A stretch of 64,000 bases of DNA from Pycnopodia helianthoides (lineage: Eukaryota; Echinodermata; Asteroidea; Forcipulatida; Asteriidae), in contig CM063248.1 of the NCBI GenBank assembly GCA_032158295.1, positions 17,346,787-17,410,786 of the forward strand, read 5' to 3'. The notes beneath the pieces were generated by a model. That model was not told where the DNA came from, searched no databases, and saw nothing but the letters and a program-made list of their open reading frames with translations. The translations under genes were made by a program, and so were the position numbers. Shown piece by piece: positions 28,501 to 38,974 of the stretch (positions are counted from its first letter, which is position 1; each line of letters begins with the position of its first letter).

Positions 28501-31500
28501 CCCCCCTTAAAAAACAGCCTGTTGTTAAAAAAAAAAAAAAACTGCGAGATCAAGTACAAGAGAGAAATCATCATTCGTGTAGTCCGTCGACCCATTACCC
28601 CGAAATGTGTTTTTAAAATCAGCGCTCGTTTGAATTGTTTCATTGATTTCTGATCATCAAATTTTCTCAGAACTGACAGGTCGTTCATAACTGTCGTACT
28701 ATTTTATAAGGAGAGTCTTGCGTGTTTCTTTAATCAGTATGGCCGGTATTATGCGTGGGGAAAGACCGCATAGAGGATGAAGACCTCGTTGACAGGAATA
28801 TTAAAAGGGAATATCAGAATCAATGTATTAATAGGTAATACACAAGGGGATCTGCCTGTAAAGCCGACAGACTCTTTTTGTAGCGACAGGAAAAGACCTG
28901 ACGAGCCATTTTGCCCCAAACAGACGCAGACGTATGAGCAGATTAGTCCGGGGGTATCGACGCGACTTCGCTGAGAACTAGAAACTCATCTACTCTTTGC
29001 ATGGTCCATTAATATAATGGAGCTCTAAATCAAACAACAAAACCCATAACATGTAGTAGCTAAAAGCACCATTAATCACTTTATAGTCTTGAAAGGAAGT
29101 TATCGTCACTCGTTCCTCTCGTCTTAGTGTTTTAGCAGAATCTATTAAACGGAATGAACTTATGCGTGTGAGGTGAAGGTAACGGGACGTTCATGGATTT
29201 CATTGACTGGCAACTGATCGACCGCTAACAACACCTTAAATCGTTTATATTGGTCACTTTTTATAGGAAATATCGTTTAAATTTCCCGATAAAGGTTCTG
29301 CGGTAAAGAGGTAGGTAACAAGCGCAGCTGGGCAGAAATCTCAAAGTGTAAATGCGATCGTGCTCGGACGTTTTGACGTGGAAGGTCCAGTGAGGCATAT
29401 GAAGAGTCTCTTGGGAGCGAATCGAATGGATTTGTTGCCCGGTCAACGGTGCAGAGAGTGCCCGGCCGGTGACTGGGGATGGTGCCGATAGGGTGGTTTG
29501 GTTTTCTGCCGTGGGGCGTTCACACGGACGTCACTATAGCGTAAGGGGGTGCGAGCTTCCCACGACGCCGGCTGCAAAAGCACCACTTTTTTTTTTTTAC
29601 CGCCCTGCAAACTCTCCGTAAATAGGTGCGAGTATCGCGAGTCTGCAATCGATGCACGGCAATTGTGGAACAATTCAAACATGCTGTACCTACCAAATAA
29701 ATGCCTGATCCTTTAACTGTACTTAGCTTATGACCTGTTGTCTTAGGACTCAATTAGAAACTATGATAATTTTCAAAACAAAAATCAAGTTAAACCGCAA
29801 AACTACACAAACTTAAAACAAAATCATTTGACTTTGCATTAGATAAACATTCCTTCATAAAATCACTTTGATCAACGTCTACATTGGAAGTAAATCTTAC
29901 CATCACAGTGGTCTGGGACAGAAATGATTAGGACATTGTTTTCCGTAAATATTGCAAAGATGCTCAATGGAAACACATGGGATGTCTTTATACCCTGTCT
30001 ACTGAGGAAGTGACTTTCTAGTAACCCAGTGGTTTCAGTGATACAATGTAGTAGAGCACCCTATCCCTTCATCAAGCAAAACATTCGATATCATTATTAA
30101 GTTTGAAAGATCGTTGAGAATCAACGGGACGAATCATTTCACCAAAGCAGAGCTTGTTATGAAATGAACTCACCGGGCTGAAGTAATAATGAAGAACTTT
30201 TTAACTGTATATAGGAAAAGGTGTTAGGCTTCATATCTTAATGACACACTGAGGCGTCTCGCCTTTGGGGAGGAATGCGAGAACGCAAAGTGTTTACATA
30301 ACGCTCGGCAAATCTGCTCTCATATTTGGACAGAAAGTATATGAAAGTAACTTTTAGAATGTTAGTTTCGACTGTTTCAAATTTCTATACCGTCGGTATA
30401 ACCTTAACACGTAAGGCATAACTAATCAAACAGAGAGTATAAGAAAATTGTAAAGTTGTGGTTGAATGACAAGCCCCCGCCCACACCCACACACACACAC
30501 ACACGTTTGTGAATCCCGTAAATCGAGGACTTCTCATTGTTCTCTCATTGTTTGGACCTACTATTTTTGCGACGTCCCCATTGGGTTTTTTACACGAAAG
30601 CAAAGCGAGGCCGTCCTCGTTCTGTCAAAACACCCGGATCATTTTTGTTAAAGTCCTCGGTTTCATTGGGTAACACAGCTCTCACACACACACATAACTT
30701 GTTTTGTTTTGGGGTGTTTTTTTGTATACTATTGATTTCAAAACTTTGAAAAACAAATGGCGAATAACTGTTGTGAATGTTGATTGGCAATAATGTACGG
30801 GTGCACCTGTAATGAGGTAAACTCATATACCGCTCGTAACACCAGCACCTTTTATTCTCAGTCAAATTTCAACTTTGACGTGTTCCCAACTCATACACAC
30901 CATCATGCATAGTTTGTTTTGTTGTATAGTTGTGACTCTCTTTCACGCCCTCCCTAACACTCGGGACATTCCAAATCACTTTTGGAAACCTTTTCACAAA
31001 ATAAATAGAATGTGACATCACGTGTATATGCTATACATCACGTTGGTGTTCGCGCCAGATCGTCGCATACCATGTGTCAAAACCTTAAAAATAAATGATT
31101 ACACATTGAAAAGGAGCTCGCACTTGACATAGAAAAGGAAAACTTTTTCCACCTTCTCGAAAACTGTTGCAGTTTAGCCATTCGTAGTCAAATCATGTGT
31201 AACAATGGGCTTTGTGGTTGTGCCAGTCATGCGAAACGCTATAACTATTTAGACATTAAATTAATGTTCCTTATATCATAGGCTTCAAGGCTTAATTGAA
31301 GTCATGCAGGTACCTGGGGACCTTTTTGAGACTCTGGCTTAAAGCCGAGGCTTTTGATTCCATCGGCCATTTTGCAGCTATGTGCATTCAGCACGCGGCT
31401 TCCACCGTCCTAATTGACTGATGCGTGAGCCGGAGACCGAGACGTCATTTCGAAAACGCCTCAAAGTCAAAGCCTGGCCTCAACCGTTTTACGTTAATTT

Positions 31501-34343
31501 GTTAAAGTGTTAAAATACATTCTCGTGATTCAAGTGGCTTTGCACCCATTCTAAATCATTCAGACAATGTAATGGACACGGGGCTGTGAGAAAATTAGTC
31601 TGGTTCCTTATTCCAGATTGACCATGCATTCTTGCTACTGAGACAATATGGCTGTGATAAGATACAACGTCTTTCGATTGATCACCGTGGATATTAACCA
31701 GAGCAACCTTTCATTTATTTCAACATTTCAGCGCCAACACCGTCAAACATGAAAACAATTGAGCGGGAAAACGCACGGGCAAGCTGCCAGCCACGTGACA
31801 CGGTCCTTGACAGCTACAAAGAACTCAACATACCCAAGGGCTTCGACACCAAAGTCTTCCCAGCATGCATCGTGGTTCAGCGCTGTAAAAGCGGAGGCTG
31901 TTGCCGTGACGACCAGGAGTGCGTGCCCAGAAGTAACGGCAAACAGAATGTTTCAAAACTGGTAAGAAACTATCCCGAACTATCCGAATAGGGAGGTAAC
32001 TTTATCCTGATTGGAACATCTTCCCCAATGAGGGTATTTACTGTTCTCAATCGGGTAACCCATGTTTCAAAACTGAGAAACTATCCCAAACCATCCGAAT
32101 AGGAAGGTATCTTTATCCTGATTGGAACATCTTCCCCAATGAGGGTATTTACTGTTCTCAATCGGGTAACCCATGTTTCAAAACTGGTAAGAAATTATAC
32201 CAAACCATCCGAATAGGAAGGTATCTTTATCCTGATTGGAACATCTCCCCCAATGAGGGTATTGACTGTTCTCAATCGGGTAACCCAATTGATGCAACGA
32301 CACATTCTGCCAAGCTATCCCAATTGGGTTACACGTAAACCCTGATCAGAACCTCCTTCTTCCAATGAGGATATCAATGACACCCCCACCCCCATTGAGA
32401 GAAATTCTAGGCTGAAAGTGCCAACTCCTGCATTAACTTCTCATTATATACATGAGCCACATATTTCAAGCCTTGCAGTCCAATACTGTATATTTTGACA
32501 GAATCATTTTGTGTGAACTTACCAATGTGCATTTAAAGGAACATTACAGAATTGGTTTTTGCTAACAAAACAGTTGCTGGCAGTGTAAGCACTTTATGTA
32601 ATCCACCATATACATAGACTGACAAACCTGTAGAAGTTTGAGATCGATCGGCCATCTTGGTCACAAGAAAATAGTGAAAAACCGATTACACATTTGCATG
32701 AAATCTCATAGATTCAACAAATGAATCAAACGCTCACTGAGCGATAAACTCCAATCGGAAAATTAGTTTATTCATTTCTCATCAAATATGGCATTTCAGA
32801 CAGAAATATTTCAAGGGATGTTTTCTACTATCATCATCATTAGACCGTGTAAGTTTTATGTAAATCTGTGATCAAAAGTATATTTTACAAGTTTTTTTCG
32901 TACCAATTCTGTAATGTTCCTTTAAGTTTAATCAGTTTATAAAACCCTAAGCTCGTTTTCAAAAAGAGCTGTACAATCAATCTTAAGTGCAAATCAATCT
33001 AAATCACTGAGCACTGAGTGTGATGTCACCGTGACGTCACAATACACTAATGTAATACTGACAACTCGTCTTGATTATGAGACGACTCTTAGTACGCTGT
33101 GAAACCGAGCTCTGGTTAAAAGAACATCACAGAATTGGTTTTTGCTAACAAAACAGTTGCTGGCAGTGTAAGCACTTTATGTAATCCACCATATACATAA
33201 ACTGACAAACCTGTAGAAGTTTGAGATCGATCGGCCATCTGGGTCACGAGAAAATAGTGAAAAACTGAATACACATTTGCATGATATCATATAGATTCAA
33301 CAAATGAATAAAACGCTCACTGAGCGATAAACTCCAATCGGAAAATTATTTTTTTCATTTCTCATCAAATATGGCATTTCAGACAGAAATATTTCAAGGG
33401 ATGTTTTCTAATATCATCATCATTAGACCGTGTAAGTTTTATGTAAATCTGTGATCAAAAAGTATATTTTACAATTTTTTTCTTACCAATTCTGTAATGT
33501 TCCTTTAACAGTTATCCTGCGGGCCATGATCTATGTTCGGGGCTCAAAACACTAAGATTCATCTCAAGATGAGTACGTCAATATGTGACATCACACTTTG
33601 CTTAGCAGTTAAGATTGATTCGCAAGATCTATATTAGTGCTTTTTGAAGTCGACCAAGATCAGTATTGTGGTATGTTTGCCACTCTGAAGTGTGTAGAAT
33701 CACACTTTTTTCGTTAATCCTTTTTCCCTTTTCAATGAAATACATACATGATCTTCTTAAACTTGCAGTTCATGGTGAACGCATTGGTCAACACACGTTC
33801 CATCGTGGAGGACGTCCACTGCGAATGTGTGGAGAAACCCGATTTCTGTTCCCCGCCCGAGACGGACTGCCCGAACGGCAAGGTGTGGAGTTACGGGCAG
33901 TGTGGCTGCACCTGCCAATACCCGTGCCCCAAACCCTTCCTGCAGGACGAGACTACATGTGCCTGCGATTGCTTGATGAACAATCGAGTATGTAAGAACA
34001 TCCAGCGGGGACGTAAGGACCTGAAGCTATCTGTCGAGGAGTGCGAGTAAGTACACTACTCAAATCTCAAAATTACCTCGTACTTTTTCAAAAAAACAAT
34101 CTTGCACACAACTGATCATTTTACTTAACCCTTATACTTATAAAGAGCGATGCATTAACCCCCAAGTATTTAGTGGTTCTTACCAAAATGGTTTCACATA
34201 TGATATTGATAGTTAAATAATAATTATTTTGTCCTCTTCTTTCCAGTTGCGTTCGAATGGGACTGTGCACCACTCCCAATTGCGTCAACGGACGATTTTC
34301 TTTGAACAAGTGTAAATGCGTTCAGGAGCAGCAATCCAGATAA
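7408..34343 (+). CDS. Gene A: VEGF-C/D-like PDGF/VEGF family growth factor, 5 coding exons
   Basis: Secreted cystine-knot growth factor, expected to bind a VEGFR/PDGFR-type receptor tyrosine kinase. The coding exons are 7408-7521, 23543-23687, 31732-31961, 33769-34046 and 34247-34343. All junctions are GT-AG, the phases are 0, 1, 0, 2, and they join into one 287-residue frame. Residues 1-32 form a signal peptide. Residues 33-104 are a polar pro-region with a furin-like RLGR. The cystine knot runs from C105 to C183 and includes PACIVVQRCKSGGCC (130-144), C150 and HCEC (180-183). The sequon N159-V-S lies close to the glycosylation site of vertebrate VEGFs. Residues 190-287 are a cysteine-rich tail with two exact C-x10-C-x-C-x-C repeats (C197-C212, C216-C231) and a third degenerate one. 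These BR3P-type repeats are characteristic of VEGF-C/D rather than VEGF-A or PDGF. In-frame starts at 7357 (GACATGG context) and 7444 are alternatives. Gene B is its downstream paralogue. The family assignment is firm; orthology to vertebrate VEGFC is not established. Confidence 0.9.
18000..18245. repeat. Possible tRNA-derived SINE fragment(s)
   Basis: TGGCTCAGTGG at 18170-18180 matches the polymerase III A-box consensus. TCTTCGAGTCT at 18225-18235 resembles a B box 45 bp downstream. On the opposite strand, 18115-18020 contains CGGTAGAGTG and CAGTCGAGTCC, another box-like pair. No tRNA cloverleaf closes properly, so this is at best a SINE relic. Confidence 0.35.
22913..22941. repeat. Perfect 13 bp hairpin with 3 nt loop
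   Basis: ATGATTATAATTC, then TTT, then GAATTATAATCAT. It lies in gene A intron 1, 0.6 kb before exon 2. The related string TTGAATTATAATCAT recurs at 27921 in intron 2. It may be a core fragment of an AT-rich palindromic repeat. Confidence 0.7.
23543..23687 (+). CDS. Gene A exon 2: pro-region
   Basis: The acceptor is TTTTCTTTTCCAG and the donor is AAAC|GTAAGA, phase 1. It encodes about 48 residues, including NTVEDYLEKNF and an N-R-S sequon. There are no cysteines. It is rich in charged residues, with a basic cluster RLGRAGKLK that could be a processing site. It corresponds by position and phase to gene B exon 2, but the two sequences are hardly alike. Confidence 0.85.
23688..31731 (+). other. 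Gene A intron 2 (8.0 kb)
   Basis: Begins GTAAGA and ends ACATTTCAG. No exon recognised. It contains an (AC)n microsatellite at 30488-30504, poly(T) tracts near 26090 and 29587, and otherwise unique-looking sequence. Confidence 0.75.
31732..31961 (+). CDS. Gene A exon 3: N-terminal half of the VEGF homology domain
   Basis: The acceptor is CAACATTTCAG and the donor is ACTG|GTAAGA, phase 0. It carries knot cysteines 1 to 6: C105, C132, C138, C143, C144 and C150. The core PACIVVQRCKSGGCC matches the PDGF signature except for two extra residues before the CC pair. The last 14 bases of the exon lie inside a tandem repeat that continues into intron 3 and copies this splice donor. Confidence 0.92.
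31948..32286 (+). repeat. ~112 bp tandem triplication spanning the exon 3 / intron 3 boundary
   Basis: Units start at 31948, 32062 and 32173 (114, 111 and 114 bp). Each begins ATGTTTCAAAACTG, the end of exon 3, and continues through GTAACCC. Unit 1 contains the real donor ACTG|GTAAGAAA. Unit 3 keeps an intact copy (ACTGGTAAGAAA), while unit 2 has lost the GT (ACTGAGAAA). A decayed fourth copy continues to about 32375. Confidence 0.92.
32533..32925. mobile_element. TTAA-flanked MITE family 1, copy 1
   Basis: A 393 bp element with terminal inverted repeats AGGAACATTACAGAATTGG, flanked on both sides by TTAA. There is no coding capacity. It lies in gene A intron 3 and is nearly identical to the copy at 33116. 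TTAA duplication is typical of piggyBac-type transposition, but the termini do not start with the usual CCC. Confidence 0.85.
32945..33652. mobile_element. Diverged inverted-repeat element interrupted by a MITE
   Basis: The ~110 bp at 32945-33105 and the reverse complement of 33540-33652 align imperfectly. Both carry GTGACATCACACT and AAGATTGATT-like blocks and a CTTTTTGAA end. This looks like an older foldback element into whose middle the second family 1 MITE inserted. Boundaries are approximate. Confidence 0.5.
33116..33508. mobile_element. TTAA-flanked MITE family 1, copy 2
   Basis: 393 bp, same orientation as copy 1 and only a few percent different by eye. It is flanked by TTAA at 33116 and 33505. 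The left terminus is slightly mutated (AAGAACATCACAGAATTGG). It ends 260 bp before gene A exon 4. Confidence 0.85.
33769..34046 (+). CDS. Gene A exon 4: end of cystine knot and BR3P repeats
   Basis: The acceptor is AAACTTGCAG and the donor is TGCGA|GTAAGT, phase 2. It starts with FMVNALV, aligned with FMVVRVI in gene B. It ends the knot with HCEC and then encodes two consecutive C-x10-C-x-C-x-C units (C197-C212 and C216-C231). The repeats identify a VEGF-C/D-like C-terminal propeptide. Confidence 0.93.
34247..34343 (+). CDS. Gene A exon 5: C-terminal end
   Basis: The acceptor is CTCTTCTTTCCAG and the TAA stop is at 34341-34343. It encodes about 32 residues with a final cysteine cluster (CVRMGLC, NKCKC). 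This is a degenerate C-x9-C-x-C unit lacking the third closing cysteine. Gene B ends its repeat region the same way before its extra tail. Confidence 0.9.
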
Positions 34344-35340
34344 TTCGGTTCAGGACTGAAAAACAAATGAACACACTTTTGTGATTGCTAAAAAAAGAAA
34401 GAAGTCTGGCTTCCTGACGTGTGCACAGATATTTATATATTTTCGCGTGGTTTAAAACGCACAAGGGAAAAAGAGGGAAGAGACCCCCATGTAAGGAAGA
34501 GTTGGTAAAGTATTATGACGGTGAAATCACACCGTGGCGTTGATTCACGGGTCGCGTTCGTCCTCGTTCACGCAGCGTCGAAGGTATTACATGGCGTCAC
34601 CTCGTAACTCAGAGTATATAGGAAAGCTTCCCGGGCCAATAGGCGGGCCCTGAATTGTGTTGGACTTGCGTTGCTTGTTTGATTGGAGCCCGTGTGCACG
34701 TGTTATTGAACTGTCGACTGAGCATAACGTCTTTGTCTATGGTGTAGAGCCTCAGAGTTGTGTAAGACCACTAGAATGGAAACGGCTTAGCCAACCTCGT
34801 CTGGTTCCCCTTGTATCAGCTCGATCGCCAGCCTGATAATCAATACACAAAAGGATCAGATTAGTTTCTTCATAGCCGTAGAAAGACTAAGGGGTTTAAA
34901 AACAGTGGCAAAGTTCTATACTGTAGCAACCAGTTTCTACAGTGGAAAATGGTTCATTCGTCTGGGTTTGCACCTTATAAAACGCATGTAAAATAGCTAG
35001 AACATTGATTTTATACTAACAGTTTTATATAAAAAAACATTTTAAACAAACTGAGTACTATGCTGACATCATCGTTTGGGACTGCTCGTTTGGTAGACTT
35101 GCTCCTTGTCGTTTGTTTGTTTCTTTCCCACTGGGTCACAACAGTCAACACTACTCGCGGGCTATAAATGTCAAATAACACCCGTCAGAAGTTCGAACCC
35201 AACCTAATTAATGTCTGGTGTTATATAAAATTGTATTCAGTACAGAATTTGTATCATCTAAGGACCGCTATTACAGTATTTATTTGTTTTCCTCATGTCT
35301 ACCTTGTATGTCAAATTAAATGATTATAACCATTATCCTG
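34344..35340 (+). other. Probable 3' UTR of gene A
   Basis: The sequence after the TAA has no further coding signal. No AATAAA is seen within the first kilobase. The variant ATTAAA at 35315-35320 is the best polyadenylation-signal candidate. The true 3' end is unknown. Confidence 0.35.
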
Positions 35341-35804
35341 TCCTCGTTTAATGCCAGGAAATGAAACACAGAGCCGGGCACCAGTCCACTTAGGTGTTGC
35401 GATCTCGTCAAGTAGAAAAAAAAACCCTAATTGATATTAAAGAGGCCACGCAACGCTAACTATCACTAAGCCATTGTTGTAGATTTGAGGGATATGTTAT
35501 GGTGCTTTTAGGTCATTTGTATTATGATAACTATTATGATTTTTTAAACAATTCTTGTTTTGAATACAATTCCTGTGTGTATTCTGTATATGATGTTATG
35601 AAATGTAAGTATTGGTAAAACCAATAATGACTCTACCGTGTAATCTGCCTTATAAATAATTATAAACCGCCAGACAGTACATACGCAATTCATAAGAGAT
35701 GGTATAGATTTCTTGTAACTTTAAAATGTTAAAGCAAGTACTGTCTTAGTAAATGGTAAAACATTAGGGACAATCTTGGTAAAACTACCTGGAAATAAGT
35801 AGGA

Positions 35805-36476
35805 TCTGTAACTTTGTTTTATGGTGGAGATCAATCTAGTAACGTTTGTGGTAACACCATGCACAAATGAGTAGGATTTTAAACTTTGCATGGTGGAGAT
35901 ACAATCTAGTAAGGTTTGCAGTAACACCATGTACATGAGTAGAATTTGAAACTTTGCATGGTGGAGCTACAATCTAGTCAGGTTTGCAGTAACACCATGT
36001 ACATGAGTAGGATTTGAAACTTTGCATGGTGGAGATACAATCTAGTAAGGTTTGCAGTAACACCATGTACATGAGTAGAATTTGAAACTTTGCATGGTGG
36101 AGATACAATCTAGTAAGGTTTGCAGTAACACCATGTACATGAGTAGAATTTGAAACTTTGCATGGTGGAGATACAATCCAGTAAGGTTTGCAGTAACACC
36201 ATGTACATGAGTAGAATTTGAAACTTTGCATGGTGGAGATACAATCCAGTAAGGTTTGCAGTAACACCATGTACATGAGTAGAATTTGAAACTTTGCATG
36301 GTGGAGATACAATCTAGTAAGGTTTGCAGTAACACCATGTACATGAGTAGAATTTGAAACTTTGCATGGTGGAGATACAATCTAGTAAGGTTTGCAGTAA
36401 CACCATGTACATAAGTAGGATTTTAAACTTTGCATGGTGGAGATACAATCTAGTAAGGTTTGCAGTAACACCATGT
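35805..36476. repeat. 68 bp tandem satellite array
   Basis: Nine copies with an exact 68 bp period: AAACTTTGCATGG starts at 35881, 35949, 36017, 36085, 36153, 36221, 36289, 36357 and 36425. One or two more diverged copies lie upstream from about 35735. Internal copies are nearly identical. Minus-strand 112-codon frames here just read the repeat in successive frames (three units = 204 bp = 68 residues). Confidence 0.95.
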
Positions 36477-38676
36477 GTTTGGTTATGAAAACTCTCTTCT
36501 TTGAGTTGTTTTGATTCTGAAAAGAACCCCAGAGTACCAGTGCAGCCTCAAGCATCATATTCCAGCTTTCTCCTGAAAACGATCAGAGTATACTGATCGA
36601 AAAGTAGAGTTGTTCACCACCGGTCATGAGAGACTTTTTGATGTACATGGTTTGAGTGCAAACTTTACTGAATCTTATCTGGGAATACGCAAGTACTCAC
36701 AAGCTTGTTTAGGTTTAACTTTTCTCAACTGCAAAACCGTCAAATTATATTGCATTCATCCAACAATTCGATTCAGTGACAACAAACACTTGACATTATC
36801 TTTAAAATAGCAACCATCACATCAAATCTATATAAAGGTTAAAGATAGAGTTACACAGCCCTTTTAGTTAAAATGGAACAGTAGATGTTTCGACGAGAAA
36901 GTCAAAGGCGTTCTGGTACACTTAGCAACAGGCCTTTGCTTTGGTTACATTCTTTTTCTCAGAAGAACTATCTTAACTTTTACCAAGGACCATTTAGATT
37001 CACAAGAGGGCGTGATTGAATCATGAATCACAGAGCCGTGTATTGAGAGAGTTGCGACATGGAGGGACAGTTTTCTTTGGTCACGTGGTTGCTGGACGCC
37101 ATTTGCAGTCCAAATGTAGCGCAACCTAAAGTGCAGTCTAGTCTGGTAACCTGTGTTACACAGCTCTGATGAATTACAAGGATAAGTGTTGCTACTTTAA
37201 AATGCCAAGCGAGGGCGCCATAGTTTCTTCACGGGCATAGGAAAGTGGAACTCGGGAGAGCACCGGTCCAAATCTCGGTTACATCTAATACATCACATCC
37301 TCGCACTTCTGAAAATCAAAACCACCACATTTTCAATTGTCCCTTGATCTGTTTTGTATTGAAGCAATAAAACAGTAAGTTCCGAACGAGCAGACAAAAA
37401 CCTGTTTGGTTTAATAGAAACAAAATTTCCCCCCAATGTTTATTCTCTGCCAAAACTCAGCGATGTTATAATAAGACACATTTTCTAGAAGTTGTCCGTA
37501 AATTGGTTCTAGATTTATGCCGTTCAGTTCGAATTGCTGAAAACAAAATATTTTGAGTTTCTTTGAAAAAAGAACGAGAACTCTAAAAGCAAATTCTTAT
37601 CTACTCGTCCGGTGACATATTCGTAGCTAGAATAAGTATACAATAAAATAATTCACATTCAAAATAAAATGACATATATATATATATATATATCGTGCAT
37701 ATTTCGATACTCTGGTTCTTACAAACAATACTATTAAAGATATCTGAACGCTTGTCATACTTCTACTGTAACGCAATATCGCAGCGTCTTTTGCCCATGA
37801 ACAAAATTATGAACAGCACATCTCATGCGGTCCGATTCATAAAAAATAAATTGATAAATGATATCACTATGTTAGTAATGATAAGAAATTACGTATATAG
37901 CTATAAAGTATTTTTTGATATCATCGCTATTGCCGTGGCGCTGTAATATATTTTACTTCTGATGAGTATTCCCACGTTAATACAAAAACTGCCTATTTTT
38001 GTTTAGACTCAAGTCGCAGTCAAAGTGTGAAGTGATCTGTTACTGGGCACTTGGTGATCACTCAAAGTGTAAAAATAAAATAACCATGGATCGAAATTTG
38101 CAGACTGACCTTCCCTTCAAAATGTCAATACAAACGATTTCAAGCGTAACATTACCTTAAAATTAGTGGCGCCACACTATATAAGCAGTTAATTTATTTA
38201 TTGTTAAAATATGTCTGGTGATATAGTCGCAGATTAAAAGGGAAGAAGGCACTTGGGGCTTTATTCACGCCAGTTCCCTTGGATTGTAAAACTATACCGT
38301 AGTTACAAGGTAGGAAAGTTTTCATGTAAACATGATGTCCTAAACAATATCTTAGGTAGTCCATATTATATTACAAACTATATTCGTAAGGTATTGTAAG
38401 TCGTATTGTACTTCGTAGTACTATCCAATACGTCACCTGTTATAGTGACACTCTCTATTTCATTTTAGCTGGCAAAGTTATTTCGATATTCGATCTACGT
38501 ACGGTGATCACATTGAGCAAAAGTAATATCGGCATCGATGGAATGAAAATTCAACCAGGATAGCTCGTGATCAATAATCGATCCTTGGAGTGAAATATGA
38601 CACAAAGAAAATATAATAATATTGCCATTGCGCCTAATTTGGGGAACGTAAAACCGCGTCCAATTCAAGCTACTTT
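36477..38676. other. Intergenic, nothing recognised but an (AT)n microsatellite
   Basis: An (AT)10 tract lies at 37674-37693. No exon, RNA gene or transposon end identified. Confidence 0.5.
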
Positions 38677-38974
38677 GGCAACAGCTATGGCCGTTGGTAG
38701 GCTATGGCTATGGCCGTTGGCAGGCTACGGCTATGGCCGTTAGGCAGGCTACGGCTGTGGCCGTTGGCAGGCTACGGCTATGACCGTTGGCAGGCTACGG
38801 CTATGACCGTTGGCAGGCTACGGCTATGACCGTTGGCAGGCTACGGCTATGACCGTTGGCCGGCTACGGCTATGACCGTTGGCAGGCTACGGCTATGACC
38901 GTTGGCAGGCTACGGCTATGACCGTTGGCAGGCTACGGCTGTGACCATTGGCAGGCTACGGCTGTGACCGTTGG
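38677..38974. repeat. 23 bp minisatellite, about 12 copies
   Basis: The unit CAGGCTACGGCTATGACCGT plus TGG is repeated from 38698 to 38974, with a partial copy from 38677. One unit is 24 bp (GTTAGG). Variants use TATGG or TGTGG for TATGA. It is GC-rich against an AT-rich surround. Confidence 0.95.

Larger units (their letters stand above)
31962..33768 (+). other. Gene A intron 3 (1.8 kb), almost entirely repeats
   Basis: GTAAGA to TTGCAG. It is made of the ~112 bp tandem array, two family 1 MITEs and a foldback element. Only about 32380-32530 and 33653-33768 look unique. Confidence 0.85.

Noticed and set aside
31962..32375. CRISPR-like array because of regular repeats
   Set aside because: The units are contiguous ~112 bp tandem copies without spacers, in a eukaryotic intron.
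35974..36380. Two 112-codon minus-strand frames with internal repeats
   Set aside because: Produced by the 68 bp satellite. The unit is not a multiple of three, and the frames recur every three units with no start or splice context.
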